Assembly: GCA_028751875.1 (NCBI GenBank)
Contig: CM054157.1
Span: 48,889,482 to 48,953,481, forward strand
Length of the DNA stretch: 64,000 nucleotides
Source: Rapana venosa
Taxonomy: Eukaryota > Mollusca > Gastropoda > Neogastropoda > Muricidae
Reading direction: 5' to 3'
The notes under the pieces were generated by a model. It had not been told where the DNA came from, made no database searches, and worked only from the letters and a program-made list of their open reading frames with translations. The position numbers were made by a program, and so were the translations under genes. Below, piece after piece: positions 30,209 to 40,831 of the stretch (position 1 is its first letter; each line of letters opens with the position of its first letter).

Positions 30209-30376
30209 AAATGTCAATTTAAGGTTTATTTTTCAATATCTTAAATATTTACACAGATGTTTTTTCCCATAGAGGCGAGTATTTTTTTGTTTTGAAATGA
30301 GTCAGTGAACACAAAAAATTCAAAGTTTTGACATACTTACATGCTTATCTTGACAAAAGCATGAGAAAAAAAAAAA

Positions 30377-30640
30377 GGTGCTCCTATAACTTATGTCGTT
30401 GTTTGGTAGTGAGGAGTTACAGACTTCAGCTTCTCCAGGGGCCAGCATATTGAGGGCGGCGTCCATCTCCTCTCCCTCGCTGCTTTACCTTCCCTGACTC
30501 TAAAGAGAGCAGGTACCCATTTTCAGCTGGGTGACTGGACTGAAGCCAAGACGCACGAAAGGTCACCCATACAAGAGGTAACCACACCCAGTGCTGCTGA
30601 ACCTTAGCTTGGGGAGAGCAAATGCTCTGGCCACTGATTG
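30377..30640 (-). mobile_element. SINE-C, diverged
   Basis: Reverse complement with 'CCAGCATATTGAGGGCGGCG' and 'TGCTGAACCTTAGCTTGGGG'; truncated at the A-box end. Confidence 0.75.
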
Positions 30641-30744
30641 CTTCTGGCAATCTCACAGAATGGAAACAATGACAACTGGACCTTCAATTGCTGCTGAATA
30701 CTCCAAGTAAGGTAGTTATAGTATCACCAAAAAAAAGAGAAAAA

Positions 30745-30842
30745 AAAGGGTGGCGCTGCTCTTGTGGCGACGCGCTCTCCCCGGAGAGAGCAGCCTGAAT
30801 TTCACGTAGAGAAATTTCGTGACTTTGTGGTATAAAAAATGT
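30745..30842 (+). mobile_element. SINE-E 3' end fragment
   Basis: 'GGGTGGCGCTGCTCTTGTGG', 'GAGAAATTTCGTGACTTTGT'. Confidence 0.7.
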
Positions 30843-30898
30843 TTTAAATAAAAAACAATCATTCAGTAGTGCTTCACACCGATGCCCTACCAAACTAT

Positions 30899-31112
30899 AA
30901 TCCTTTAGATGAGACTATAAACCAAGGTCCTGTGTGAGAATGCACGCAGAACATCTTGCACACATGTTAAAACCTGTTCCACTTTTCAGAAGAGTAGGCC
31001 ACCGTGTGCCCGTGGGAACGGATGACAAAATTTACAAAACTGCATACGCACGGGGACTGAATGTAAAAAAGTACATGAGTGCTTATTTCACTATCCTCCA
31101 AATAAAATAATA
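30899..31112 (+). mobile_element. SINE-A, head missing
   Basis: 'TCCTTTAGATGAGACTATAA' to 'TCACTATCCTCCAAATAAAA'. Confidence 0.78.
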
Positions 31113-31750
31113 AATAAGAGTCAAACTAAAGTAGCCTTCACTACACAAAACGAAATTGTAAACTGTTAAAAAAGTCAATCTTCACTACACACAAAAAATG
31201 TGTAAACTGTTAAAAACGTCAATCAGTTGCCCCAAGCTTTTTTTTCCCACTGTCGGTACAACAGGCAACAACAGAAATATCACAGTCTTTTTACCGCATC
31301 CCCACCCATCTTCTTTTTCACACAAAGAACCTCTATACATTTACATTCACAACTGACAATAGCATATGCAACATAAAAATCACTATATAGACAATGCCAC
31401 AACAATAATAATACTGAAATCTTAAAAACGTAGCTGTCTATCAAATCATTTGTTGGTCAAATGACACAAATGACAGTTTAAAATAAAATTGTATTGCATA
31501 AAATTATCCACACCAAAACATTACCTGCATGGAATTCTGCTACATACTGCATACATACAGTGTTGATTCTAGGATTTCAAAAAAGGGAGCGTTTGCCCCC
31601 CCCCCCCCCCCCCCCCCCCACATAAAAATGGGGACAAGTACTTAAGTACTTGCTTATAGTGCCCTTAGTACTGCACTTTCTGCTATTTTTTCAAGGAGGA
31701 GAGACAAAACAAACAAGCAGGTACATAGGCAGACAGGGTTAAATATTGAC
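31113..31750. other. AT-rich intergenic stretch with a C run
   Basis: No gene. Contains a near-tandem duplication ('CACTACACAAAACG...' and 'CACTACACACAAAA' with 'GTAAACTGTTAAAAA') and a poly-C run at about 31597-31619. Confidence 0.45.
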
Positions 31751-31813
31751 CATACCTTGAGCACTTTACAAGATTCAGCGCTACATAAATTCCATACATT
31801 ATTATTATTATTA
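31750..31813 (+). mobile_element. L2-type LINE 3' terminus (fragment)
   Basis: 'AGATTCAGCGCTACATAAAT', 'TCCATACATTATTATTATT'. Confidence 0.6.
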
Positions 31814-31841
31814 CCTGTCAGAGTTTACCTGTTGGAGTTAA

Positions 31842-32465
31842 CTCAAACGCTGCCATAGGCAGTATTCTCAACACTACCGTTCACTGCCATAGGCTTGTCA
31901 ACAGCGCAGGTCATGTTAAAAAGGGACACTTTTTCACACAGTAACAAGTTTCATGTCTCAGCTGACTTGTGCATAACAGCAGACATATCGTCCTACACCC
32001 CTACACCCAGTTTGGAGCAGAAAAACCCGACCAAGTTATTCTGACACAGAATGAAAACAGAAATCCGCAACAGCGCTGAAAAAAGCTTTGTCAAGTCAAG
32101 TCAAAATCATGCCATGATGGGCAATTACACTGTAGCTAGTAGCAATAGACTGCGCTGGTTTGGGCACGTTCAACGGAAAGCAGACCACCACATCATAAAA
32201 AGAGCAATGAACTTCGTAGTGGATGGAAAGAAACCAAAGGGAAGACTTAGCAAAACCTGGGCTGCCTGTATTGCAGATGATCTTAGAGAAAGGGGCATAA
32301 ATAAGGAGGAAGCTCAAAACAGAGAGATATGGAGAAGGCTCATCAATGCTCATCAATGTCAAACCTCCCCTGGGAGAAACATGACAAAAAAAGAAGAAGA
32401 AAGGGCAATTACACTGAATTGGTGGTGAAGAGAGTTCTTCTGTCAGAAACTTGGCAGCAAAAGAG
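31842..32465. mobile_element. TTAA-flanked MITE carrying a LINE insertion
   Basis: TTAA at 31838-31841 and 32466-32469; ends CTCAAACGCTGCC / GGCAGCAAAAGAG partly inverted. Left part has 'CTGCCATAGGCAG' palindrome. The LINE copy 32133-32402 sits inside it. Confidence 0.5.
32133..32402 (+). mobile_element. LINE 3' end with (GAA)n tail, with target-site duplication
   Basis: Encodes [40 protein letters not shown] and [14 protein letters not shown], the post-RT C-terminus of a non-LTR element, and ends 'GAAACATGACAAAAAAAG' plus GAA. It is flanked by 14-bp repeats 'GGGCAATTACACTG', a target-site duplication. Inserted into a TTAA-flanked element. Confidence 0.88.
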
Positions 32466-32632
32466 TTAACCTGTAAGAAGCACTCTGACACAGGTGCACA
32501 CAGCAGGTAAGCACCAAAATCTCTGGCACTGGCACTCTCAGTAATTTGACTCGCCATTTTTTTGTTGAAAACTTCAGAAAACCTGTCTCTCCCTCCTACT
32601 TCAAAATACGTGTAGAAACTGTCTCTTCAGCC

Positions 32633-32830
32633 CACTCTCCCCAAAAGTCCTTCGGATGAGACTATAAACCGAGGTCCCGTGTGCGAACGCATGCAGAACA
32701 TCTTGCGCACACGTTAAATCCTGTTCCGCTTTTTGTAAAGAGTAGGCCATTGTGTGCCGGTGGGAACAGATGACAGAATTTACAAAACCGCATACACACG
32801 GGAACTGGATGTAAAAAAAGCACATAAGTA
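32633..32830 (+). mobile_element. SINE-A, head missing, tail cut by inverted LINE fragment
   Basis: 'AAAGTCCTTCGGATGAGACT' to 'TGTAAAAAAAGCACATAAGT'; the insertion at 32835 follows. Confidence 0.8.
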
Positions 32831-32834
32831 CTTC

Positions 32835-32912
32835 ACCACCAATTCAGTGTAATTGCCCTTTCTTCTTTTTTTGTCATGTTTCTCCCAGGGGAGGTTTGAC
32901 ATTGATGAGCAC
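32835..32912 (-). mobile_element. Inverted LINE 3' fragment carrying flanking DNA (probable 3' transduction)
   Basis: Reverse complement of 32361-32432: the last ~40 bp of the LINE, its GAA tail and about 28 bp of its downstream flank. It splits a SINE-A tail and is bordered by 'CACATAAGTA' on both sides (32821-32830 and 32913-32922). Confidence 0.75.
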
Positions 32913-32930
32913 ATAAGTATGAAGGAAGGT

Positions 32931-33325
32931 GGCAGGATGGTTAAGACGTTTGCCTGCCAACAAGTAAACCGTGAGGTTCTGGGTTCGATTCCCAGCCTCG
33001 CCCTTTCTTCCCAGTTTGACAAAAAAATCGAACTGAATGTCAAAGTCCTTCAGATGAGACTATAAACCGAGGCCCCGTGTGCGAACGCATGCAGGACATC
33101 TTGCGCACACGTTAAATCCTGTTCCGCTGTTCGAAAGAGTAGGCCATTGTGTGCCGGTGGGAACAGATGACAAAATTTTAAAAACCGCATACACACGCAT
33201 AAAAAAAAAATCATCTGAGCGCTTTGATTTGTTGCTTTACAAGATTCAGCGCTATATAAATTCCATACATTATTATTATTATTAAGTACTTATTCCATTA
33301 TCCTCGATATAAAAGAATAAACTAA
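32931..33325 (+). mobile_element. SINE with Leu-type tRNA head and A tail, full length
   Basis: 'GGTGGCAGGATGGTTAAGAC', B-box GGTTCGATTCC, 'CAGCCTCGCCCTTTCTTCCC', then the same core as SINE-A ('CCTTCAGATGAGACTATAAA') and A tail, interrupted by an L2 terminus at 33211-33285. Confidence 0.85.
33211..33285 (+). mobile_element. L2-type LINE 3' terminus inserted in a SINE tail
   Basis: 'GAGCGCTTTGATTTGTTGC' to 'AAATTCCATACATTATTATT'; SINE-A tail sequence resumes at 33286 ('AAGTACTTATTCCATTATCC'). Confidence 0.7.
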
Positions 33326-33371
33326 AAAAATTTTAAAGTCTGGTGGACAGTCTCTATGAGCATTCATAATA

Positions 33372-33806
33372 TGTGACCCTTCACCACATAATGAACCGCA
33401 TTGCACCAGAGGTCAATGTTTAGTTATTGACATGTTATTACTCTGCAAAAAAAAAAGCTACTCAATTAAACAAAAATTGTTAAAAGATTATGAATGGGAC
33501 AATTCCATGAAACGTAATTACAAATACAAATGACAGACTGCAAGAAGCGATTAAATGAGAAAATCACAACTTTTGCACGGTAATAGATGGCCAGAATGAG
33601 GGCTTGGGTATTTTTAAAACGTGTTTTTACCACAAACAAACAAAATTATGCCTTAAGTCTTCTGTACAAGGTAGAAGAATGGCTATAGCTTTATAATCAA
33701 TCAAAATCTCAAAATCGGCAACTTGACCCCCACCTGCCTAAAATGGCTCCTAGCAGAAAAGTGGGTCAGGTGCAAAGCGACTCATTTCATGGTGGAGTGT
33801 CACACA
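33372..33806 (-). mobile_element. TA-flanked MITE, copy 2 (inverted to copy 1)
   Basis: TIRs TGTGACCCTTCACCAC / GGTGGAGTGTCACA bounded by TA; interior is the reverse complement of copy 1 with scattered differences. Confidence 0.78.
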
Positions 33807-34299
33807 TATACAGCACAAGTGCTGCAGTTGTTATGATTAATAATTCTGACAAAAACAAAAAAAAGAGAAGATACGGACTTATATAGGCTACTCTGATACA
33901 AACAGCAGCAGCCACAAAATCCAGCTTCCTTCTTCGTTTTCTTCTCCCTTAAACGCAACAGCTTAAAAACATATTTCACAAATGTTCTAGCATATAAATA
34001 TATATGCCTAAACATTATCAGTCTTTATTAAGAAGGATGAACATTGAAACCTTAAAAAAATATTAAACAAAACCTTCAAACAATTCGTTTTTTTAAAATT
34101 TCATGATTTAAAAAAGTTTATGAGTGGGGGTGTGGGGGTGGGAGCCTATTAGAGTGCACGCACCGCTAACATTATTTTGCGACAATGTTGAGAAAATCCC
34201 GGGAATCCTGCACCCTAGAATCAACACTGCTGCATGAATCTGAAACCCAAAAAAGATTGCAAAAGCAAAGAACAAATGGAGAACGTAAAAGCCGGAGTC

Positions 34300-34512
34300 A
34301 GCATTTGTGAAATTGACTGCAACGTTTGTCGTTGTTTCACATTCCCCCAGCTTAGCACCTTGAGAGAATCTCGCAAACCATGCACTCTGACTCACTCCTC
34401 ACACCTGGGAATCATTGTGAGATGGAAAATACACACAGGATGAGTAGTTTGCGTGTGTGGTTGTTTTACTAGTACCTCGCTGTTATAGGCACCCATACTC
34501 AGACTTCAAATT
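34300..34512 (-). repeat. Repeat G
   Basis: 'CACTCTGACTCACTCCTCAC', 'CACCTGGGAATCATTGTGAG', 'CATACTCAGACTTCAAA'. Confidence 0.65.
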
Positions 34513-35690
34513 TTAAAAAATTTTAATAACAAAAAATTTAGTATGAGTTGTTATGTTAGGAGCGTGTCATGGCTGAAGAGTATCTCATCATAATTGTTAA
34601 AGCATCACAACATTTTAATGTAGACTTTGGCACTTATCTAGGTTTATTCGTGACTAGGAAATAGAAAATTCAATGTAAACTGTCAAACACACACATGAAA
34701 ACTTGTTTATGATTGCAAAATTGAACACTTATTCTGACTGGGAAATTAAAATTTTGATTCTGACCTCAAAATGACTATTGTGTTGATTCAACAAGGGAAT
34801 TATAAAAAAACACACACACAAAACTCAATTTCAGTGGGAACATGGAAGAATAAGAAGCAATGGTGACGGTTGGTTGATGGTACAGTCCCTGAATCGGACA
34901 GCTGCTCTGGGACTCTAAAACAACCAAACCAATCAAGGGAAAAATGGGAGTTTTTATACTGGCAAGGACACAGGAACGCAGAGAAGAGAGACTTCTTCTT
35001 CTCTCGTTCACTTTTACACTGTCAGATGTATTTTGGAAAAATATTGACATGTCCTTTCCAGCTCCTCTTGGGAGCCATACAGCTCAGTTTCTAGAAGAGA
35101 GAGAGAGAGATGATGTTTGACTGAATTTAAGTGAGAAATTTGACTCACTTAAAAAACAACAACAGAAAAACAAACAAAAAAACCCCCACTTATTAAAACT
35201 TTTGAGGACTCGTGGGTAATAAAAACAAACCCCACTAATCACCAAAAACAACAATAACATTAACCACAACAACAACTAAACCCCAAAAAATCTTTTTTGA
35301 AAAGACTATATACATAAATTTCTTCCAAGAAACGTCCAAGATTTCGGCAATCTTACATTTACACAGTAAACAGACCACACTCATGACAAAGACAGCAACG
35401 AATAGAATTCCTCCAGGGAAAAAACAAATTCATGCTGCTTCATCAAACGAGTCACAAACACGAGACAACTCTCGTCTTGCCGTCGCATTCGTCGATCTCA
35501 AAATCAGATCATACGTCACCTTGAAAGACTTGAAATACAGCACCACCCAAGCTGCTCACAGTCTACATAACTGTCGGAACTGCTAATCATACATTTGCAT
35601 CAACCTCCTCACATTCTACTTCAAAACAATATGAAAATATAAAGCTAAAATAATCATCAAAGTTATGCTAAAAAGGGGAAAAAAGCATGT
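34512..35690. other. AT-rich stretch downstream of SSRP1
   Basis: No recognisable repeat or coding region. It could be intergenic or distal SSRP1 3'UTR; no convincing minus-strand poly(A) signal stands out. Confidence 0.4.
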
Positions 35691-37095
35691 ATATACAATC
35701 AATCATGAGTCATCAAGACTGTAGCCCCTCCCCTCACATAGTATATGCTGTCAATCATGTGTCATCAAAATTGTGGCTCCTCCCCTCACATAGTATATGC
35801 TGTCCATCATGTGTCATCAAAATTGTGGCTCCTCCCCTCACATAGTATATGCTGTCAATCATGTCACCAAAATTGTGGCTCCTCCCCTCACATAGTATAT
35901 GCTGTCAATCATGTGTCATCAAAATTGTGGCTCCTCCCCTCAAATAGTAAATGCTGTCAATCATGTGTCATTCTTTCATGTATGGACTATTGCAATTCTC
36001 TTTTGGCTGGTCTGCCAGCATCATCTATCCCCTCCCTTCAACGTATTCAAAACTCCGCAGCTCAACTAGTCCTCAGAAAGAAAAAAATCTTAGCACATTA
36101 CCCCTCTCTTGCAATCTCTCCACTGGCTGCCTGTGCCACAGAGAGTAAATTATAAGATCAGCACCCTCTGTTACAAATGTCTCCACAAAACAGCACCCTC
36201 CTACCTCTGTGAATGTCTTCACTTATACACTCCTTTCCTTCACTCTGCTGCAGATTCCTTGTGCTTACGAATACCTAGATTTAGCCAGTCCACTGTCGGC
36301 TGTTGCTCTTTCTCTGTTTTTGGTCCATCGATTTGGAATGGCCTCCCTATCTCTCTTCGCCAAATGCCTTCTTGTGACACTTTAAAATCTGGCCTTAAGA
36401 CATTCCTCTCCTGTTTCATTTCATAGCTATCCCTGCTTTTCAACAGCCAAAAATTCCATCACCCTGCCAAAGTGTATAACCTCTGTGTGTGTACATTTGG
36501 ACTTGTTAGAACTATTACTTGCTATTGATTGCATGACTGTGTAAGAATGAATTGATTTGTCTGTGCAAGATACAGCACTATATATATTCCATTTATTATT
36601 ATTATTATAAAAACTGTGGCTCCTCCCATCACATAATATATACTGTCAATCACGTGTCATCAAAACTGTAGCTCCTCCCCTCATCTAGTATATGCTGTCA
36701 ATCATGTGCTACCCAGACTGTAGCTCCGCCCCTTAACTCAATTTGCTCTCAGAGAAACTGAATCTCTCATGCACATGGAACACCATCACCATTTCAAAAA
36801 TCCCAAATTCAGTAAATGCTGTCAATCACATCTCATCAGATCTTTAGCTCCTCCCCTTACTTAGCATATGCCATCAATCACATGTTATAAAACATGTAGC
36901 TCCTCTCCTAACATGTCAATCAAATGTCATCCCATAGTTCCTCCCCTAACTGAACAAATTTCATCAACGCTCTACAACCTCCCTTCCAACCATACACTGG
37001 CAATCCTTCCCAGCATAAATACCCTGTCAATCATGCAAATTAAATCTGTAGCTCCTCCCTAAACCCTCCCACTCCTGTGTTGCCTGTGCTGTCAA
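35690..37095 (-). repeat. 52-bp minisatellite filling the SSRP1 3' flank, split by an L2 insertion
   Basis: On the plus strand, units read 'CACATAGTATATGCTGTC', 'AATCATGTGTCATCAAAA', 'TTGTGGCTCCTCCCCT' (52 bp; one copy is a few bases shorter). About five nearly identical units occupy 35690-35967. More divergent units resume at 36610 and continue to the SSRP1 stop codon, where 'TGCTGTCAATCACTCGTCA' is the last recognisable motif. The array is transcript-sense 3'UTR if SSRP1 extends this far. Confidence 0.85.
35968..36609 (+). mobile_element. L2/CR1-like LINE 3' part inserted in the SSRP1 minisatellite
   Basis: Encodes [20 protein letters not shown] and, after a frameshift, [20 protein letters not shown] and FGPSIWNGLPISLRQ, and ends in TATATATTCC(ATT)n. 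It splits a 52-bp minisatellite unit between 'TGTGTCAT' and 'AAAACTGTGG'. Confidence 0.85.
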
Positions 37096-37197
37096 TCACT
37101 CGTCAGAGCCGCCGGCAGACTCCTCGTCGCCCGACTTGTTTTCTCCAGCGTCTGACGGAGGAGGGGATTTCTTGACTGCCTTCTTCTCAGGTTCTTT
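37096..37197 (-). CDS. SSRP1: SSRP1 terminal exon with stop
   Basis: Encodes [20 protein letters not shown] then [13 protein letters not shown] and TGA (37098-37096). Ends like vertebrate SSRP1 (...SGSDE). The stop codon and following bases match the motif of the 52-bp minisatellite downstream. Confidence 0.93.
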   Translation of the reverse strand, partial: KEPEKKAVKKSPPPSDAGENKSGDEESAGGSDE

Positions 37198-40100
37198 CTG
37201 TAAACATTGCAGGAAGAGTGAGTGATATGGATCATTTTGGCTACCGAGAGGTTCGGGTGCTTTGATTGGTAAGTACTGTCCCTACATTGGAAATCTCCAC
37301 TGAGACGAATATATATAATGACAACAACCGATTCATAGTCTCACCTGAAGGAACTGTAGAACTGAACAGTTGGGGCTACTGTTAATTCCTGAGAAAACCC
37401 CCATAAAATAGATGGATCAGTAAAGATTCAAACCCTCAACTCAAGATCATGAGTCTGAAATTCTAACCACATAGCTATGTGTCCCCCCAAAAAACAACAA
37501 CACAACAACAACAACCCCCAAAACAAAAAAAACCCTTGTTGAAAGCAAATTGGTGATGATTTGAGATTAGTTTGCACAAAATCGACCCTGCCCGCATCTT
37601 AGAAATAGATCATTATTCAAAAACAAAGATTTTTTTTTAAAAATCAACCTGGTGAATGTTTGTTTTCATGGATATTTTTGTTATATTGGTAGAGCTGTTT
37701 TTTATGCTGTAAGAACAATGAAAATGGATTCCATATTTCCCCCATTTTCATATTTTTCCCATTTCATTTTCATATTACAACTTTAAGTCAAGAGATTTCT
37801 CTGCGTGAAATTTGGGCTGCTCTCCCCGGGGAGAGCGCGTCGCCACAAGAGCAGCGCCACCTTTTTTTTGTGGTTTTTTTTCTTCTGCAACTGTATTTGT
37901 TTCCCTATCAGAGTGGCTTTTTTCTAAGAATTTTGCCAGGGACAACTCTCCGCTGAATAATTTTGTGTAACACACGGGACTTCAGTTTATCGTCTCATCC
38001 AAAAGACTCGCGCCCAGACCACCACTCGTGGTCTAATGGATGGGGGAAAAGTTTCGGGCCCAAACAGGATTTGAACCACCGCACACTTCCGACCTGGACT
38101 TTTTGCATTCTAGACAGGCGCGTTACCTCTAGACCACCGATCCATCCATGGGAATGGCAGGGGCCTTTCAGTATAAACAGCATCCCCCACCTTCTAGAAA
38201 TTCTGCTAGGAATTCCCTCTTTTCTATCCTACTCTTTGTTTCTGCCTTGTTCCTTTTCTTCCTGTCACCTCCTTCATGTCTATTTTCTGCCTTCTTGGTC
38301 AATTCACCTGCATTTTCCAGAAAGACTTAAAAAATATAACAATTCTCTCCCACGCTGATGTGTGATGCGCTGGGCCTGACTTGTCAGGCAGTAGTGTAGC
38401 GGATTTTCGCTCATATAACAGACAACAATAGCTGCTGTGGGAATGTTCGACGGCGAAGACAAAGATTCCACAATCATACCCAAACATTTTAAATAATAAT
38501 GTATGGAATTTATATAGCGCTGAATCTTGTAAAGCAACAAATCAAAGCACTCAGATGACACGATTTTAGAAAAAAAAATTTATATTGAGGATAATGGAAT
38601 AAGTGCTCAGGTGCTTTTTTTATTATTTTACATCCAGTCCCCGTGTGCATGCGGTTTTGTAAATTTTGTCATCTGTTCCCACCGGCACACAATGGCCTAC
38701 TCTTTCGAAAAGCGGAACAGGATTTAACGTGTGCGCAAGATGTTCTGCATGCGTTCGCACACAGGGCCTCGGTTTACAGTCTCCTCCGAAGGACTTTACA
38801 CCTGCACACCCCTTAGCTTTCTCTACTGTAGAAGCACAGCTATGGAGGACTCGATAACCAGCCCTCTCCGTCTTTCTGTCTTCCTTCCTTCCTTCCTGCC
38901 GCCTCTTGGGCCTGTCCAGTTTGAGATGCTGTCCTCCTCATCCTCCCATCTCCCAGCGGGGGACGGGAAAGCCTAGTGGTTAGAACATTGCGCTCGCAAT
39001 CTGACAACCCGGGTTCGATTCCTGTTCATGGGGATATTTGTCCCTGGAGTTAACATCAGTGCCGACTCCTCTCTCCCCAAAAGTCCTTCAGGAGACTATA
39101 AACTGAGGCCCTGTGTGCGAACGCACGCAGAACATCTTGCGCACGCGTTAAATGCTGTTCCGCTTTTCGTAAGAGTTGGCCATTGTGTGCCGGTGGGAAC
39201 AGATGACAGAATTGACAAAACCGCATACACATGGGGACTGGATGTAAAAAAGCACATGAGGGCTTATTCCATGATCCTCAATATAAAAGAATAAAATAAA
39301 ATAAAAAAATTAATTTCCTTCTCCTCAGCCTTCTTCCTCTCATTCTCCCTCCTTGCACTGTCTTGGCAAGCCCTGTTTTGATCGTCAGATCATGAATGAA
39401 GGACTATGGAGAATGTGCAAGGTTGACGATCTGAAGTCTCCAGCTAGTACCAATAGACTGCGCTGGTTTGGGCACGTTCAATGGAAAGCAGACCACCACA
39501 TCATAAAAAGAGCGATGAACTTCGTGGTGGATGGAAAGAGACCAAAGGAAAGACCTAGCAAGACCTGGACTGCCTGTATTGCAGATGATCTTAGAGAATG
39601 GGGCATAAATAAGGAGGAAGCTCAAACAGAGAGAGATGGAGAAGGCTCATCAATGTCAAACCTCCCCTAGGAGAAACATGACAAAAAAGGAAGAAGAAGG
39701 AGGAGAAGAAGAAGAAGAAGAAGAAGAAGAAGAAGAAGAAGAAGAAGAAGAAGCAGAAGAAGAAGAAGAAGACGACGTGCCTGTACCACTTCAGTTTTTG
39801 TCTCTTTGCCGTGGTCAAAAGGTCTCCACAGGGCCTGATGGGTTATCCGATTCTGTTTCTCACGTCTATGTCGGTCATCTTTTTTTACTTCGCTCCTCAG
39901 ACCCAAGGATCACCAATGGTGAAATTTTGTGTATGTGACAGTTTTTACCCACCATCAAGGTAGCCACATTCTGACTTCTGGGATGGTGTCTACACATAAG
40001 TGTACGTGCATTTTTAAAAAATCTGGTCATACGTTCCTACTGGCCAAAGAAATGGCCTACTCTTCCGAAAGGTGGAACAGGTTATTAACGTATGTGCATA

Positions 40101-40800
40101 AGATGCTCGGGGCTTGGTTTACAGTCTAACCCGAAGGACTGTTGTGGGAGTGGAGTCAAGTCAAAGTCAAAGTCAAGTCAAAAACACTTTAATCATCCCA
40201 TGAAGGGCAATTACAATACTGACAGGCACATTGATACCTATAATTATCTCACAAGACACAAGAAAAATACATTTCAGATTGTTATGAGCATTCCAAGATA
40301 GCTTTAAAAAATTATCATACACAAACCCAGGTGCGCGCACACACACGCACCGCGTACACACACACACACATACACCAATGTAGGAATACAATGTTGTAAA
40401 TACCATTGATTGGAACAGAAATATAAATTGTGCTTATGTTAACTCCAGGGGAAGATTCCCTATGACGGGCAACTCCGTGGTGGCTCGATCCTGCGCCATC
40501 AGATCGCAAGGCCAATGTTGTCCTCCACCCCTGCCCCTGGCAACATGACATGACCTTCGTAGGAGATGCTGAGGAGTCTGGGATAGCTTCTTATCTCCAC
40601 TGTCTGCATCCTCTTTAAGGAGCAGGAACACTGGGAAAACATAGCAGCACACTAACACAGGATGGATTGGTGGTCTAGAGGTAACGCGCCTGTCTAGAAT
40701 GTGAAAAATCCGGGTCGGAAGTGTGCGGTGGTTCAAATCCTGTTTGGGCACAAAAATGTTCCCCCATCCATTAGACCATGAGTGGTGGTCTGGGTGCTAA

Positions 40801-40831
<31 letters not shown>

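Noticed and set aside
34234..34443. Cys-containing ORF that might be a small secreted peptide
   Set aside because: No signal peptide, and most of it overlaps a repeat G copy.
35690..35967. CRISPR-like array (regular repeats)
   Set aside because: Units are contiguous, with no unique spacers, in a eukaryotic gene flank; it is a minisatellite.
35745..36155. Periodic ORF with SSKLWLLPSHS repeats
   Set aside because: It is the 52-bp minisatellite read in one frame and runs into an L2 insertion; not a protein.
39636..39938. Poly-Glu / poly-Leu open frames
   Set aside because: They are readings of the (GAA)n tail of a LINE copy.
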